Shown here: piece by piece, positions 27,188 through 36,032 of the stretch | Layout of the letters: each line of letters starts with the position of its first letter | Position numbering within the stretch: position 1 is the first letter of the stretch | DNA from: Aquimarina sp. U1-2 | GTDB lineage: Bacteria > Bacteroidota > Bacteroidia > Flavobacteriales > Flavobacteriaceae | Direction of reading: 5' to 3' | Assembly (NCBI RefSeq): GCF_017897595.1 | Contig: NZ_JAGKIK010000002.1 | Span: 248,001 to 312,000, forward strand | DNA: 64,000 nucleotides | Position numbers and translations under genes: made by a program | The notes under the pieces: model-generated | Told to the model about the DNA's origin: nothing | The model's database searches: none | Seen by the model: the letters and a program-made list of their open reading frames with translations, nothing else

Positions 27188-28330
27188 ATGTTACCACAAA
27201 AACTTATAAAAAAGCTAGATGACCGCAATGCCAGCAATACCCTACGACAATTAGGCGTTCAAAATCACCAAATAGATTTCTCATCTAACGATTATCTGGG
27301 TTTTGCCGCTTCACAAGTAATTTTTGATCAGGCACATCAACTTCTTATCAAGAAAGGGATGAAACAAAATGGAGCAACGGGATCCCGCTTACTTTCAGGC
27401 AATCACGAATTATATAACGAAACCGAAGAGCTACTTAAAGCATTTCACCATGCTGAAGCAGCTTTGATTTTTAATTCGGGATATGACGCTAATGTGGGAT
27501 TCTTTTCGTCGGTTCCTCAGCGTGGAGATCTTATTTTTTATGATGAGCTGATACATGCGTCCATACGGGATGGTATACAAATGAGTCACGCAAAATCTTA
27601 TAAGTTTAACCATAATGATCTGCAAAATCTAGGTTTGCAGATTGAACGAAGCCGAGATGTTAATACTACAGATCAGACAGTATATGTTGTAACCGAATCT
27701 GTATTCTCTATGGATGGTGATTCTCCTGATTTAAAGAATTTTGTTGAGTTTTGTGAAGCGAATACATGTCATCTAATTGTCGACGAAGCTCATGCTACTG
27801 GGGTTTTTGGGCAGTATGGTGTTGGTTTGCTTCAGGAACTGGGCCTAGAGCATCGTGTTTTTGCAAGAATCAATACCTTTGGTAAAGCTCTGGGGTGCCA
27901 TGGAGCTGCAGTTTTAGGATCCGAAGATTTAAAAAGCTATTTAATCAACTTTGCACGAAGTTTTATATATACTACCGGCTTATCACCACATGCTATAGCA
28001 ACAATTCAATCAGCCTATAGATCGCTTACTCATACTTCAGAAATCAAAAAACTAAAAGACAACATCCTATTTTTTAATCAAATGCTTGAAGATTTAAGAT
28101 TAACTTCAAAGTTTATTCAAAGCAATTCTGCTATTCATTGTTGTATACTTTCTGGTACTAAAAATGTTAAACAGATAGCTAAACAGCTTCAGGATAGTGG
28201 TTTCGATATAAAACCAATTGTATCACCAACGGTACCCAAAGGGCAAGAACGACTACGATTTTGTTTACACAGCTTTAATTCTGAAGAAGAAATCACAAAA
28301 GTTTTACAGCGCTTAGCTACCTTTGTCTAG
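27188..28330 (+). CDS. bioF: 8-amino-7-oxononanoate synthase
   Basis: BioF joins pimeloyl-thioester and L-alanine in the first ring-building step of biotin synthesis. It is a PLP enzyme of the alpha-oxoamine synthase family. Visible motifs: FSSNDYLGFA, NGATGSRLLSGNHELYNE, VVTESVFSMDGDSPD, VDEAHATGVFG and the PLP lysine in FGKALGCHGAAVLG. The 380-residue length is normal. It starts the bioF-DUF2007-bioD-bioA run, with 2 nt before the next gene. Confidence 0.96.
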   Translation: MLPQKLIKKLDDRNASNTLRQLGVQNHQIDFSSNDYLGFAASQVIFDQAHQLLIKKGMKQNGATGSRLLSGNHELYNETEELLKAFHHAEAALIFNSGYDANVGFFSSVPQRGDLIFYDELIHASIRDGIQMSHAKSYKFNHNDLQNLGLQIERSRDVNTTDQTVYVVTESVFSMDGDSPDLKNFVEFCEANTCHLIVDEAHATGVFGQYGVGLLQELGLEHRVFARINTFGKALGCHGAAVLGSEDLKSYLINFARSFIYTTGLSPHAIATIQSAYRSLTHTSEIKKLKDNILFFNQMLEDLRLTSKFIQSNSAIHCCILSGTKNVKQIAKQLQDSGFDIKPIVSPTVPKGQERLRFCLHSFNSEEEITKVLQRLATFV

Positions 28331-28332
28331 GT

Positions 28333-28746
28333 ATGAGTGAAATGTTTAAAACCATAGCTTCTTTTCAATATTCAGCTGAAGCATTAATTGTAAAAGGTAG
28401 ACTAGAATCTGAAGGTATTGAAGTATTCATGACCGATATGCATACTATTGATACCGATCCATTAGTAAGTAATGCTATAGGCGGAATTAAGATAAAGGTA
28501 AGGTCTTCTGATGTGACCGAAGCGAAAGCAATTCTTGACGACATTCAAAAGTACTCATTAAACGATGAGGGAACTCAGATGTTATGTACTGTCTGTCGAA
28601 GTCATAAAGTTGTATTTATCACTACCATTACAGATATAAAATCTTTCTTTGCTTTTTTACTGGGTTTTTTATTTGGAAGCCTTCCCTTTTATACAAAATA
28701 CACGTATCGCTGTGAGTGTTGTAAAACGAAATTCAATTTGAAATGA
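28333..28746 (+). CDS. DUF2007 protein with zinc-ribbon-like tail, inside the biotin operon
   Basis: The first 75 residues fit the DUF2007 (putative signal transducing protein) fold: FKTIASFQYSAEALIVKGRLESEGIEVFM and the GGIKIKVRSSDVTEAKAIL helix. The second half has a CTVC pair, a hydrophobic segment FFAFLLGFLFGSLPFY, and a CECC group, so it may be a membrane-anchored metal-binding domain. It starts 2 nt after bioF and overlaps bioD by ATGA, so it is translationally coupled to biotin genes. A role in biotin synthesis is not established. Confidence 0.82.
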   Translation: MSEMFKTIASFQYSAEALIVKGRLESEGIEVFMTDMHTIDTDPLVSNAIGGIKIKVRSSDVTEAKAILDDIQKYSLNDEGTQMLCTVCRSHKVVFITTITDIKSFFAFLLGFLFGSLPFYTKYTYRCECCKTKFNLK

Positions 28747-29369
28747 AAAATATATTTATTACAGGAATAGGAACCGATGTTGGAAAGACCATAGCTTCTG
28801 CCGTTGTTGTCGAGGCATTGCAGGCCGATTATTTTAAGCCGGTACAAGCCGGAGATTTAGAGAATTCTGATACAGATAAAGTAAAAAAGCTGGTTGCGAA
28901 TACTAGTTCAACGTTTTATCCGAACAGTTATGCATTGCAAACACCTATGAGTCCGCACGCTGCTGCGGCAATAGATGGGCTTACCGTTGAGGTTGATAAA
29001 ATAAAAATTCCAGAAACTAAGAATCATTTAGTGATCGAAGGAGCAGGTGGGCTTTTAGTTCCGTTAAATGATGAAGATACCATTATGGATTTAATACGGC
29101 CTGATTATAAGGTTATTGTGGTATCGAGACATTATTTAGGAAGTATTAATCATACCCTTATGACTATTTGGATCCTGAAAGAACAGGGGTTTAATGTATC
29201 TGTAATCTTTAATGGCAATGAACATAAAACGACTGAAGATATAATCAAAAAAATGGGCGAAGTCGATGTGATCGGAAGAATAGCCGATGAACCCTATTTT
29301 GATACCATGGTAATTCAAGAATATGCCGATCGATTTCGAAGTAAACTTGAAGAGCTATTCGTAACATAA
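28743..29369 (+). CDS. bioD: Dethiobiotin synthetase
   Basis: BioD closes the ureido ring of dethiobiotin from 7,8-diaminononanoate, CO2 and ATP. The 208 residues show the P-loop TGIGTDVGKT, KPVQAGD, SPHAAAAIDG and IEGAGGLLVPLND with the conserved acidic and Gly-rich loop. The start ATG overlaps the stop of the DUF2007 gene by 4 nt. bioA follows after 16 nt. Confidence 0.96.
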   Translation: MKNIFITGIGTDVGKTIASAVVVEALQADYFKPVQAGDLENSDTDKVKKLVANTSSTFYPNSYALQTPMSPHAAAAIDGLTVEVDKIKIPETKNHLVIEGAGGLLVPLNDEDTIMDLIRPDYKVIVVSRHYLGSINHTLMTIWILKEQGFNVSVIFNGNEHKTTEDIIKKMGEVDVIGRIADEPYFDTMVIQEYADRFRSKLEELFVT

Positions 29370-29385
29370 GCGAACTACAAAAGCT

Positions 29386-30672
29386 ATGATAACTCAAATG
29401 GATAGTATGACTTTAAAAGAAAGGGATAAAAAACACTTGTGGCACCCTTTAACCCAACATAAAATTCACCCCGAAGCGATTCCAATTACAAAGGCTAAGG
29501 GAGCTTTGTTGTATGGTGAAGATGGCACAACCTATATCGACGGGATTGCATCTTGGTACACCGCTATGTTTGGGCATTGTAATGATTTTATTTTGCATAA
29601 AGTACAGCAGCAAATGCAGCAGCTGGATCAAATTGTATTTGCGGGATTTACCCATAAGCCTGCTATACAATTATCTGAAGCGTTGATTAAGATGTTGCCA
29701 GATAATCAGGAGAAAATATTCTTTTCAGACAATGGATCAACAGCCAATGAAGTAGGGATTAAAATGGCCTTACAATATCATTTCAACAAAGGCGAAAAAA
29801 GAAATACTATAATTGCTTTTGAAGATGGTTTTCACGGCGATACTTTTGGAGCGATGTCTGCCTCGGGATTATCTGTATATAATGGTCCTTTTGAAGACTT
29901 TTTTATTGATGTAAAGCGTATTCCTACTCCTAATTCTAAAAATATTCAAAGTGTTCTTGAGCAATTGCATACGATCATTAAAAGCAATGAGGTGGCTGCT
30001 TTTATTTATGAACCTTTGGTACAGGGAGCTAATGCTATGCATATGTTTGAAGCTGAACATCTTAATCACATCCTTCGCATATGTAAAGAACATAAAATAC
30101 TTACCATTGCCGACGAGGTAATGACAGGCTTTGGAAAAACAGGTCGTGATTTTGCTTCAGATTTTATAGAGGAAAAACCAGATATTATTTCAATGTCAAA
30201 GGCTCTTACCGCAGGTTTTGTGCCCATGGCAGTAACAAGTTGTACTCAAGAAACTTATGATGCGTTTTTAGATGATTCTGTAGGAAAGGCCTTCTTTCAT
30301 GCCCATACTTATTCTGCTAATCCGATCGCATGTTCTGCTGCATTGGCTGCTATCGAACTGCTTCAAAGCGATGAAATTCAAAATAATATTCAACGTATTA
30401 TCGCATCACACAAAACATTTAATGCACAAATTAAAGCGCATCCAAAAGTTAGATCGACACGACAAAAAGGGGTGATTTTTGCATTAGATCTACATATTGA
30501 AATGGATCGATATGGTAAGAAACGATACAAGATTTTTAACCATTTTATGAAAAAAGGTGTGTTTTTAAGGCCTCTTGGGAATACAATTTACATTTTGGCA
30601 CCTTATGTAATTACCCCAAAAGAACTTAAAAAAATATACGAGGCGATCGCAGAACTTCTAGAAAAGGTTTAG
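29386..30672 (+). CDS. bioA: Adenosylmethionine-8-amino-7-oxononanoate transaminase
   Basis: BioA makes 7,8-diaminononanoate with S-adenosylmethionine as amino donor. The class III aminotransferase motifs are HLWHPLTQHK, YIDGIASWYTAMFGHC, FFSDNGSTANEVGIKMA, IADEVMTGFGKTG and the PLP lysine in SMSKALTAGFVPMA. Internal ATGs at codons 5 and 8 could also be the start; I keep the first. It ends in a 4-nt tail-to-tail overlap with the opposite-strand Coa1-like gene. Confidence 0.96.
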   Translation: MITQMDSMTLKERDKKHLWHPLTQHKIHPEAIPITKAKGALLYGEDGTTYIDGIASWYTAMFGHCNDFILHKVQQQMQQLDQIVFAGFTHKPAIQLSEALIKMLPDNQEKIFFSDNGSTANEVGIKMALQYHFNKGEKRNTIIAFEDGFHGDTFGAMSASGLSVYNGPFEDFFIDVKRIPTPNSKNIQSVLEQLHTIIKSNEVAAFIYEPLVQGANAMHMFEAEHLNHILRICKEHKILTIADEVMTGFGKTGRDFASDFIEEKPDIISMSKALTAGFVPMAVTSCTQETYDAFLDDSVGKAFFHAHTYSANPIACSAALAAIELLQSDEIQNNIQRIIASHKTFNAQIKAHPKVRSTRQKGVIFALDLHIEMDRYGKKRYKIFNHFMKKGVFLRPLGNTIYILAPYVITPKELKKIYEAIAELLEKV

Positions 30673-31097
30673 TCATTTTCATATCCCAGCAAATCTATTT
30701 GTTCATCAGTTTCTTCTATAATTACATACATTTCAGAGTATTCCCATGTATCCTTGTATTTATCACCTACTACATACAACCGAGCCTCTCCTTTGGGTCC
30801 TTTGATCGGGATTGAAATATTGGCCTTCCCCGTACTGTTTTTAATAGAGATCTCACCTCGCATAATACCATCAGCTTCTATGGGTTCTCCTAGTATTTGG
30901 ATCACATAATCATCTTGTTGTGCTTTGGCAATCCCTTCTTTATAAGGGTCTGACCCTGTCATTAATTCACTTACCCCGAATATCACAGAGCCTAAAAAAA
31001 CAAAAAACAGAACAATGATCGTTAAGCAACCACCAACAGGTATTACCCAGCCCCAATTGCGTGCAAACCAACTCTTTTGTGAACTTTGATCCTCCAT
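30669..31097 (-). CDS. Coa1-family single-pass membrane protein
   Basis: The 142-residue protein has one N-terminal transmembrane segment (WVIPVGGCLTIIVLFFVF) and a small outward-facing domain with VIQILGEPIEADGIMRGEIS and ANISIPIKGPKGEARLYVVG, the pattern of the cytochrome c oxidase assembly factor 1 (Coa1) family. No oxidase gene is nearby, so a role in oxidase assembly is not supported by context; many bacterial members are of unknown function. It converges on bioA. Confidence 0.75.
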   Translation of the reverse strand: MEDQSSQKSWFARNWGWVIPVGGCLTIIVLFFVFLGSVIFGVSELMTGSDPYKEGIAKAQQDDYVIQILGEPIEADGIMRGEISIKNSTGKANISIPIKGPKGEARLYVVGDKYKDTWEYSEMYVIIEETDEQIDLLGYEND

Positions 31098-31161
31098 ATT
31101 TTAGATTTTTTTGATGTTCTTCTTTTACAAGGGTCAACAAACTGACTTTTGTTACAAAAGT

Positions 31162-31324
31162 ATACCAAATCTGCTATAAAATGGCATAAAAGATGCGAAG
31201 TTACTTTTCTCTCCTTCGAAGCTGTAAAATTATTGCATAGCCATAGCTACAGAATTATTTTTCAATGAAGTAGGAGGGAAAAATGAACAAGGAGATTTGT
31301 GCTATTTTATGGTAGATTTGGTAT
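31162..31324. mobile_element. 163-nt imperfect palindrome, MITE-like
   Basis: The ends 31162-31190 and 31296-31324 are near-perfect inverted repeats of 29 nt, beginning ATACCAAATCT and ending AGATTTGGTAT, with four differences by eye. Weaker complementarity continues inward (TTTCTCTCC and GGAGGGAAA) to a centre near GCATAGCCATAGC. It has no coding capacity and lies between the Coa1-like gene and the ketosynthase promoter. The form fits a miniature inverted-repeat element or a long structured RNA. Confidence 0.65.
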
Positions 31325-31351
31325 TAGAAGTATAAATTGCTGTTATATCTA

Positions 31352-31382
31352 TTGAACAAAATCTAGCAAACTCCTACATTTG
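31352..31382 (+). promoter_or_regulatory. Promoter of the biotin-locus ketosynthase
   Basis: TTG (31352-31354), a 20-nt spacer and TACATTTG (31375-31382) make a good Bacteroidota promoter. The TTG start codon at 31397 would lie only about 7-9 nt after the transcription start. Confidence 0.7.
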
Positions 31383-31396
31383 TCAAAATTAAAAAA

Positions 31397-32566
31397 TTGC
31401 AGCAAAAAATATCCATTACGAGCATTTCTTCCATATCTCCGCTAGGAATATCAGCTACAGAGATATGGGATCACTATAAAACGACCTCTCATCATATTTC
31501 TTATGCCGATTTTAACGGGGTATCAACCCCAATAGCAAAACTCTCTAGCAACGGTAAGCAGGTAATTGCAACGTTAAAATCAGAAAACCAACAGTATCGC
31601 GCTCTTGATGATGCTGTTCTTTTTGGAATTTATGTAGCAAGGGAAGCTATAAAAAATGCGAACTGGAAAGGACATACTAATTTCGGGATTAATATGGGGT
31701 CATCCCGCGGGGCAACAACGCTTTTTGAGACGTATCACAAAGAGTTTTTAGAAACAGGAAGATCCTCGACACTTAGTTCTCCTACAACTACGCTAGGCAA
31801 TATATCTTCATGGATAGCTCATGATTTGCAAAGTGATGGTCCTACTATTAGTCATTCTATCACCTGCTCGACAGCCTTGCACGCTTTACTTAATGGAGTG
31901 GCTTGGTTACAATCTGGTCTAGCAGATACCTTTTTGGTTGGGGGTAGTGAAGCACCCTTGACTCCATTTACCATTGCACAAATGAAAGCTTTGAAGATTT
32001 ATGCGTCTGAGACAGAGGCTACATTTCCGTGTCAGGCCATGAATTTGTCCAAAAATCTGAATACTATGTTTTTAGGAGAAGGTGCTGCTATAGCTTGCTT
32101 AGAAAAAGGAATACACGCAAATGCGCTCGCCGTTATTAAAGGAATAGGCTATGCTACAGAACCTTTGCAACACAATATATCAATATCAACTGATGCACAG
32201 TGTTTTCAGAAATCGATGAAAATGGCTTTGGCAAATACGCCTATCGAAGATGTTGATGTTATTGTAATGCATGCTCCGGGAACTATGAAAGGAGATCTTT
32301 CAGAATATAATGCTATCAAAGCAGTGTTTAAAGATGATCTACCTGCTCTAACTTCAAACAAGTGGAAAATAGGACATACATTTGGCGCCAGTGGGATGCT
32401 TAGTATCGAGCTAGCCATATTAATGTTAAGACACAATGAGTTTATACCTATACCCTATATTGAGACAACTCACAAAATAAAAGAAATTAACAGGATTTTA
32501 ATTAATGCAGTAGGTTTTGGCGGTAATGCGGTGAGTGTATTATTAGAAAGACCTTCAAATAATTAA
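31397..32566 (+). CDS. Beta-ketoacyl-ACP synthase (KAS I/II type) in the biotin locus
   Basis: A 389-residue thiolase-fold condensing enzyme. The active Cys is in ITCSTALHALLNG, the first His in MHAPGTMKGDLSE (a variant of the usual HGTSTxxGD spacing, with His, Thr, Gly, Asp and Glu all in register), and the second His in NKWKIGHTFGASG. The start is TTG at 31397; no ATG occurs before residue 95, and the promoter position supports it. It sits between bioA and bioB. It probably helps make the pimeloyl chain, as inference, since no bioC, bioH or bioW is in the window. Confidence 0.88.
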   Translation: MQQKISITSISSISPLGISATEIWDHYKTTSHHISYADFNGVSTPIAKLSSNGKQVIATLKSENQQYRALDDAVLFGIYVAREAIKNANWKGHTNFGINMGSSRGATTLFETYHKEFLETGRSSTLSSPTTTLGNISSWIAHDLQSDGPTISHSITCSTALHALLNGVAWLQSGLADTFLVGGSEAPLTPFTIAQMKALKIYASETEATFPCQAMNLSKNLNTMFLGEGAAIACLEKGIHANALAVIKGIGYATEPLQHNISISTDAQCFQKSMKMALANTPIEDVDVIVMHAPGTMKGDLSEYNAIKAVFKDDLPALTSNKWKIGHTFGASGMLSIELAILMLRHNEFIPIPYIETTHKIKEINRILINAVGFGGNAVSVLLERPSNN

Positions 32567-32619
32567 CCGTTAAAAGAAGATAAAACTATACATACTTCAA
32601 GTAATTTGACGTTTCTAAG

Positions 32620-32651
32620 TTGTGTTTTTTGATTATAAACAATTACTTTTG
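32620..32651 (+). promoter_or_regulatory. Promoter of bioB
   Basis: TTG (32620-32622), a 21-nt spacer and TACTTTTG (32644-32651) precede the bioB ATG by 20 nt. bioB can thus be transcribed on its own. Confidence 0.65.
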
Positions 32652-32671
32652 AAGACTTACATTTCTTTTTT

Positions 32672-33775
32672 ATGAGCGTTATACGACACGATTGGACAAA
32701 GCAAGAGATTTTAGACATTTATAATAAACCTATGATGGATTTGTTATATGAAGCTGCTACAGTGCATCGACAGTTTCATGATCCAAATACGGTACAGGTA
32801 TCTACTTTATTATCTATAAAAACAGGCGGTTGCCCAGAGGATTGTGGATATTGCCCGCAAGCTGCTCGATATCATACCGATATAGAAGGGAATGATTTAA
32901 TGAGTGTACGACAAGTAAAAGCTCAGGCGTTGCGTGCAAAAGCATCAGGAAGTTCTAGAGTCTGTATGGGGGCAGCGTGGAGAAATGTGAAAGATGGTCA
33001 GGAGTTTGAAGATGTATTAGAAATGGTTCGAACCATAAATAAGTTAGATATGGAAGTATGTTGCACACTGGGCATGCTTACCGAAAATCAGGCACAACGT
33101 CTTGCAGAAGCAGGGCTATATGCGTATAATCACAACTTAGATACTTCTGAAGAATATTATAAAAAGGTCATTTCAACCAGAGGATACGAAGATCGATTAC
33201 AAACGATCGATAATGTTCGAAAAACTAATGTTACTGTATGTAGCGGCGGAATTATAGGAATGGGCGAAGATGTCGAAGATCGGGCAGGAATGCTCGTTGC
33301 ATTGTCAAAGTTGAACCCACAACCAGAATCTGTACCTATCAATGCATTGGTAGCGGTAGAGGGAACTCCAATGGAAGATGAACAACCTGTCCCTATTTGG
33401 GATATGATCAGAATGGTGGCAACTACACGTATTGTTATGCCTAATACACAAGTGAGATTATCAGCAGGAAGAACTCAAATGAATAGAGAAGGCCAGGCAA
33501 TGTGTTTCTTTGCGGGAGCTAATTCTATCTTTGCCGGGGATAAACTGCTAACTACACCTAATCCCGATGTAAACGAGGATATGGAAATGTTTAAAGTATT
33601 AGGGCTTCAACCACAAAAACCATTCGTTAAAAAAGCGCAACCCGAAACTGTCGAAGCGGACGCTTCAAAATTTGAAGCCTACGGAGAAAAACCTAAATGG
33701 TCAAGACCAGGGCATACTATCGAAAGAAACGAAGCAGCCAAAGAAAAAGCAAAAAAAGTGGTAGCCAACAAATAG
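32672..33775 (+). CDS. bioB: Biotin synthase
   Basis: BioB inserts sulfur into dethiobiotin. It is a radical SAM enzyme: the [4Fe-4S] cluster cysteines are in GGCPEDCGYCPQ, and the [2Fe-2S] region includes CCTLGMLT and YNHNLDTSEEYY. IGMGEDVEDRAGML and VRLSAGRTQM are also family signatures. The 367 residues include a C-terminal tail of about 45 Lys/Glu-rich residues that looks dispensable. It completes the pathway begun by bioF, bioD and bioA upstream. Confidence 0.97.
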   Translation: MSVIRHDWTKQEILDIYNKPMMDLLYEAATVHRQFHDPNTVQVSTLLSIKTGGCPEDCGYCPQAARYHTDIEGNDLMSVRQVKAQALRAKASGSSRVCMGAAWRNVKDGQEFEDVLEMVRTINKLDMEVCCTLGMLTENQAQRLAEAGLYAYNHNLDTSEEYYKKVISTRGYEDRLQTIDNVRKTNVTVCSGGIIGMGEDVEDRAGMLVALSKLNPQPESVPINALVAVEGTPMEDEQPVPIWDMIRMVATTRIVMPNTQVRLSAGRTQMNREGQAMCFFAGANSIFAGDKLLTTPNPDVNEDMEMFKVLGLQPQKPFVKKAQPETVEADASKFEAYGEKPKWSRPGHTIERNEAAKEKAKKVVANK

Positions 33776-33829
33776 AATTGCTTTAACTATTTCTAGAACG
33801 TAAGGTTTTTTAATTCTTTTTAAAAACAG

Positions 33830-34696
33830 GTGGGATTACATGTAGAACAAATACCACGCATATCGACAATTACCAAAGAAAAATTTCTTAGGCAATATGT
33901 TAGCTTGCAAAAACCGGTAGTTATCCAACATTTAATTAAAGATTGGCCGGCATATCAAAAATGGAATTTAGACTATATCAATACTGTAGCAGGAGATAAA
34001 AAAGTCCCTGTGTATGATAATCAACCTATTACATCAGAACGTAAATTTAATGAGCCTCATGGGTATATGAACATGAGTGATTACATTTCTTTACTTAAAA
34101 AGGCACCTACAAATTATCGCATCTTTTTATATAATCTACTTAAAGAAGTACCCAAACTTCAAAATGATTTTAGCTATCCCGATATCGGACTTCGGTTTAT
34201 GAAAAAAATGCCCTTTCTTTTCTTTGGGGGGAGTGGTTCCAAGGTTTTTATGCATTATGATATCGATTTAAGTAACATCCTTCACTTTCATTTTCACGGT
34301 ATAAAACAATGTATTCTATTTCCACCTTCAGAAACAAAATATTTATACAAAGTGCCTCATGCGCTTATCTCGCACCAGGGAATTGATTATACCAATCCTG
34401 ACCTCGAGCAATGGCCTGCACTAAAAAAAGCAAAAGGATATATTACTACGTTAAACCATGGTGAAACACTTTATATGCCAGAAGGCTTTTGGCATCAAAT
34501 GACCTACCTTTCCCCCGGATTTTCGATGAGTATTCGCTCTGTTCCTAAAAGTGCTAGTAATTTTATGCAAGCGACATATAACGTTTTTTTTATGAGATAT
34601 TTTGATAATATTATGCGTAGCATAAGAGGACAAAAATGGATCGATTACAAAAACGCTGAAGCCATACGAAAAACCCATAAACATTTGAACCTATAA
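33830..34696 (+). CDS. Cupin-like (JmjC-type) dioxygenase-family protein
   Basis: The 288 residues resemble the cupin_8 family of Fe(II)/2-oxoglutarate-dependent hydroxylases. The metal-binding HxD is in VFMHYDIDLSNIL and the distal His in MPEGFWHQMTYL; QKPVVIQHLIKDWPAYQKWN is the usual N-terminal signature. The start is a GTG at 33830, since no ATG precedes the first conserved part. Homologs hydroxylate proteins or small molecules, but the target here is unknown. The AraC-type regulator follows 16 nt later, so the two are probably cotranscribed. Confidence 0.82.
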   Translation: MGLHVEQIPRISTITKEKFLRQYVSLQKPVVIQHLIKDWPAYQKWNLDYINTVAGDKKVPVYDNQPITSERKFNEPHGYMNMSDYISLLKKAPTNYRIFLYNLLKEVPKLQNDFSYPDIGLRFMKKMPFLFFGGSGSKVFMHYDIDLSNILHFHFHGIKQCILFPPSETKYLYKVPHALISHQGIDYTNPDLEQWPALKKAKGYITTLNHGETLYMPEGFWHQMTYLSPGFSMSIRSVPKSASNFMQATYNVFFMRYFDNIMRSIRGQKWIDYKNAEAIRKTHKHLNL

Positions 34697-34712
34697 AGTG
34701 GATTAAGAGATC

Positions 34713-35879
34713 ATGAACTTTGTTAATCTTTTTCTACTCGTTAGTATTTCTCAAGGATTTATTTTTGGTTTTGCCATTCTTTTTTCGCCTTTTTATAGAA
34801 GTAAAGTGAATGCATATCTAGGATATGCTATTTTAACTTTAACATACTTGATGCTTAATGTATATCTTGATGCTATCGGGGTGTTTATTGAATATCCTAA
34901 ATTGGCAGTACTCTATGATATTGAATGGATATTCTTATTTCCAATTTTTTTCTTCTGTTATATCTTGAAATCGATTGATCATCCTTTAGCAATACGTAAA
35001 AAAAGATATTGGCTCTATCTACCCTTTTTATTATCTGCTATCCTTAACGTGGTCTACAATCTGGAGTGTGTTTATCAATGGTTTGCCTTTTCTTGGGATT
35101 ATAAAAACCATGCTTATGATTGGCTTTTCGATATTCAGGATTTAGGATACTATTCGTTTAATTTTATTTTAGCGATATGGTCTTATCAGATTTTACGAGA
35201 TAAAAAATTTTCTGAGTACCGAAATGTTAAATGGTTAAAACGACTCTGTATCTGGGTATTTTCTTTAGTAACTTCCTGGATTTTAATTGATGTTATAGAT
35301 ATGCTTTATGATATTGGGTATGTCATTAGAATATCAATCATTTGTTCAGGGGTTTCCTGTTTTATTTTTTGGGTAGTATATTATGGGATTTATACTTTAA
35401 AACTTACTAATAATCCTAAAGCAGTTATCTACGATCAAAAATATAGTCCAATATCTAATAATAGAACTACGAATGTAGAAAACTCAAACTCGCAAAGACT
35501 AACACAAAGCTCTTCTTTTACTGCCGACAACAGTTATTTTCAGAAATTAGAAAACCTCTTACAAAAAGATCAAATTTATCGAGACCCTGATCTAAATCAA
35601 GATATCGTAGCCGAATTATTACAAATTAGCACTGGTTATTTGTCACAAATAGTTAATGAGGTTACCAAAAAAAATTTTTCCACCTATATTAACGCTTATC
35701 GAATCAAAGAAGTTAAAGCCATGATCCTTGACGTCAATTTTGACAAATACAGCCTCTATGCCATAGGTCTAGAAGCTGGTTTTAAGTCTAAAACTACATT
35801 TTACACTTCATTTAAAAAAGAAACAGGATATACGCCGCACCAATATAAAACTGAAAACAAAAAGGTTCGAAATTATTAA
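34713..35879 (+). CDS. Membrane-anchored AraC-family transcriptional regulator
   Basis: The first 230 residues hold about seven hydrophobic segments, and the C-terminal 110 residues are an AraC HTH domain (IVAELLQISTGYLSQIVNEV, then YAIGLEAGFKSKTTFYTSFK and TGYTPHQYK). A Ser/Asn/Gln-rich linker joins them. Proteins of this layout sense a signal in or across the membrane and regulate nearby genes; both signal and targets are unknown. It is probably cotranscribed with the cupin gene and may control the following peptidase lipoprotein. Confidence 0.9.
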   Translation: MNFVNLFLLVSISQGFIFGFAILFSPFYRSKVNAYLGYAILTLTYLMLNVYLDAIGVFIEYPKLAVLYDIEWIFLFPIFFFCYILKSIDHPLAIRKKRYWLYLPFLLSAILNVVYNLECVYQWFAFSWDYKNHAYDWLFDIQDLGYYSFNFILAIWSYQILRDKKFSEYRNVKWLKRLCIWVFSLVTSWILIDVIDMLYDIGYVIRISIICSGVSCFIFWVVYYGIYTLKLTNNPKAVIYDQKYSPISNNRTTNVENSNSQRLTQSSSFTADNSYFQKLENLLQKDQIYRDPDLNQDIVAELLQISTGYLSQIVNEVTKKNFSTYINAYRIKEVKAMILDVNFDKYSLYAIGLEAGFKSKTTFYTSFKKETGYTPHQYKTENKKVRNY

Positions 35880-36032
35880 GTCTCCATAATTTCGAACACA
35901 AATTTTTTTTGACATTCCTAGTTTTGACCAAAATAAGATGCTGTAACAACCAAGTTGTACGCTGTTTACATTTTTGATAGCAGTATAGCATATACATTCG
36001 TCAATATAAAATATATAGTCAAACAACACATT

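Noticed and set aside
31397..32566. Loss of the first catalytic His in the biotin-locus ketosynthase
   Set aside because: At first HAPGT looked like a His-to-Pro change, but aligning on His puts Thr, Gly, Asp and Glu in register with the HGTSTxxGDxxE pattern without a gap, so the His is kept.
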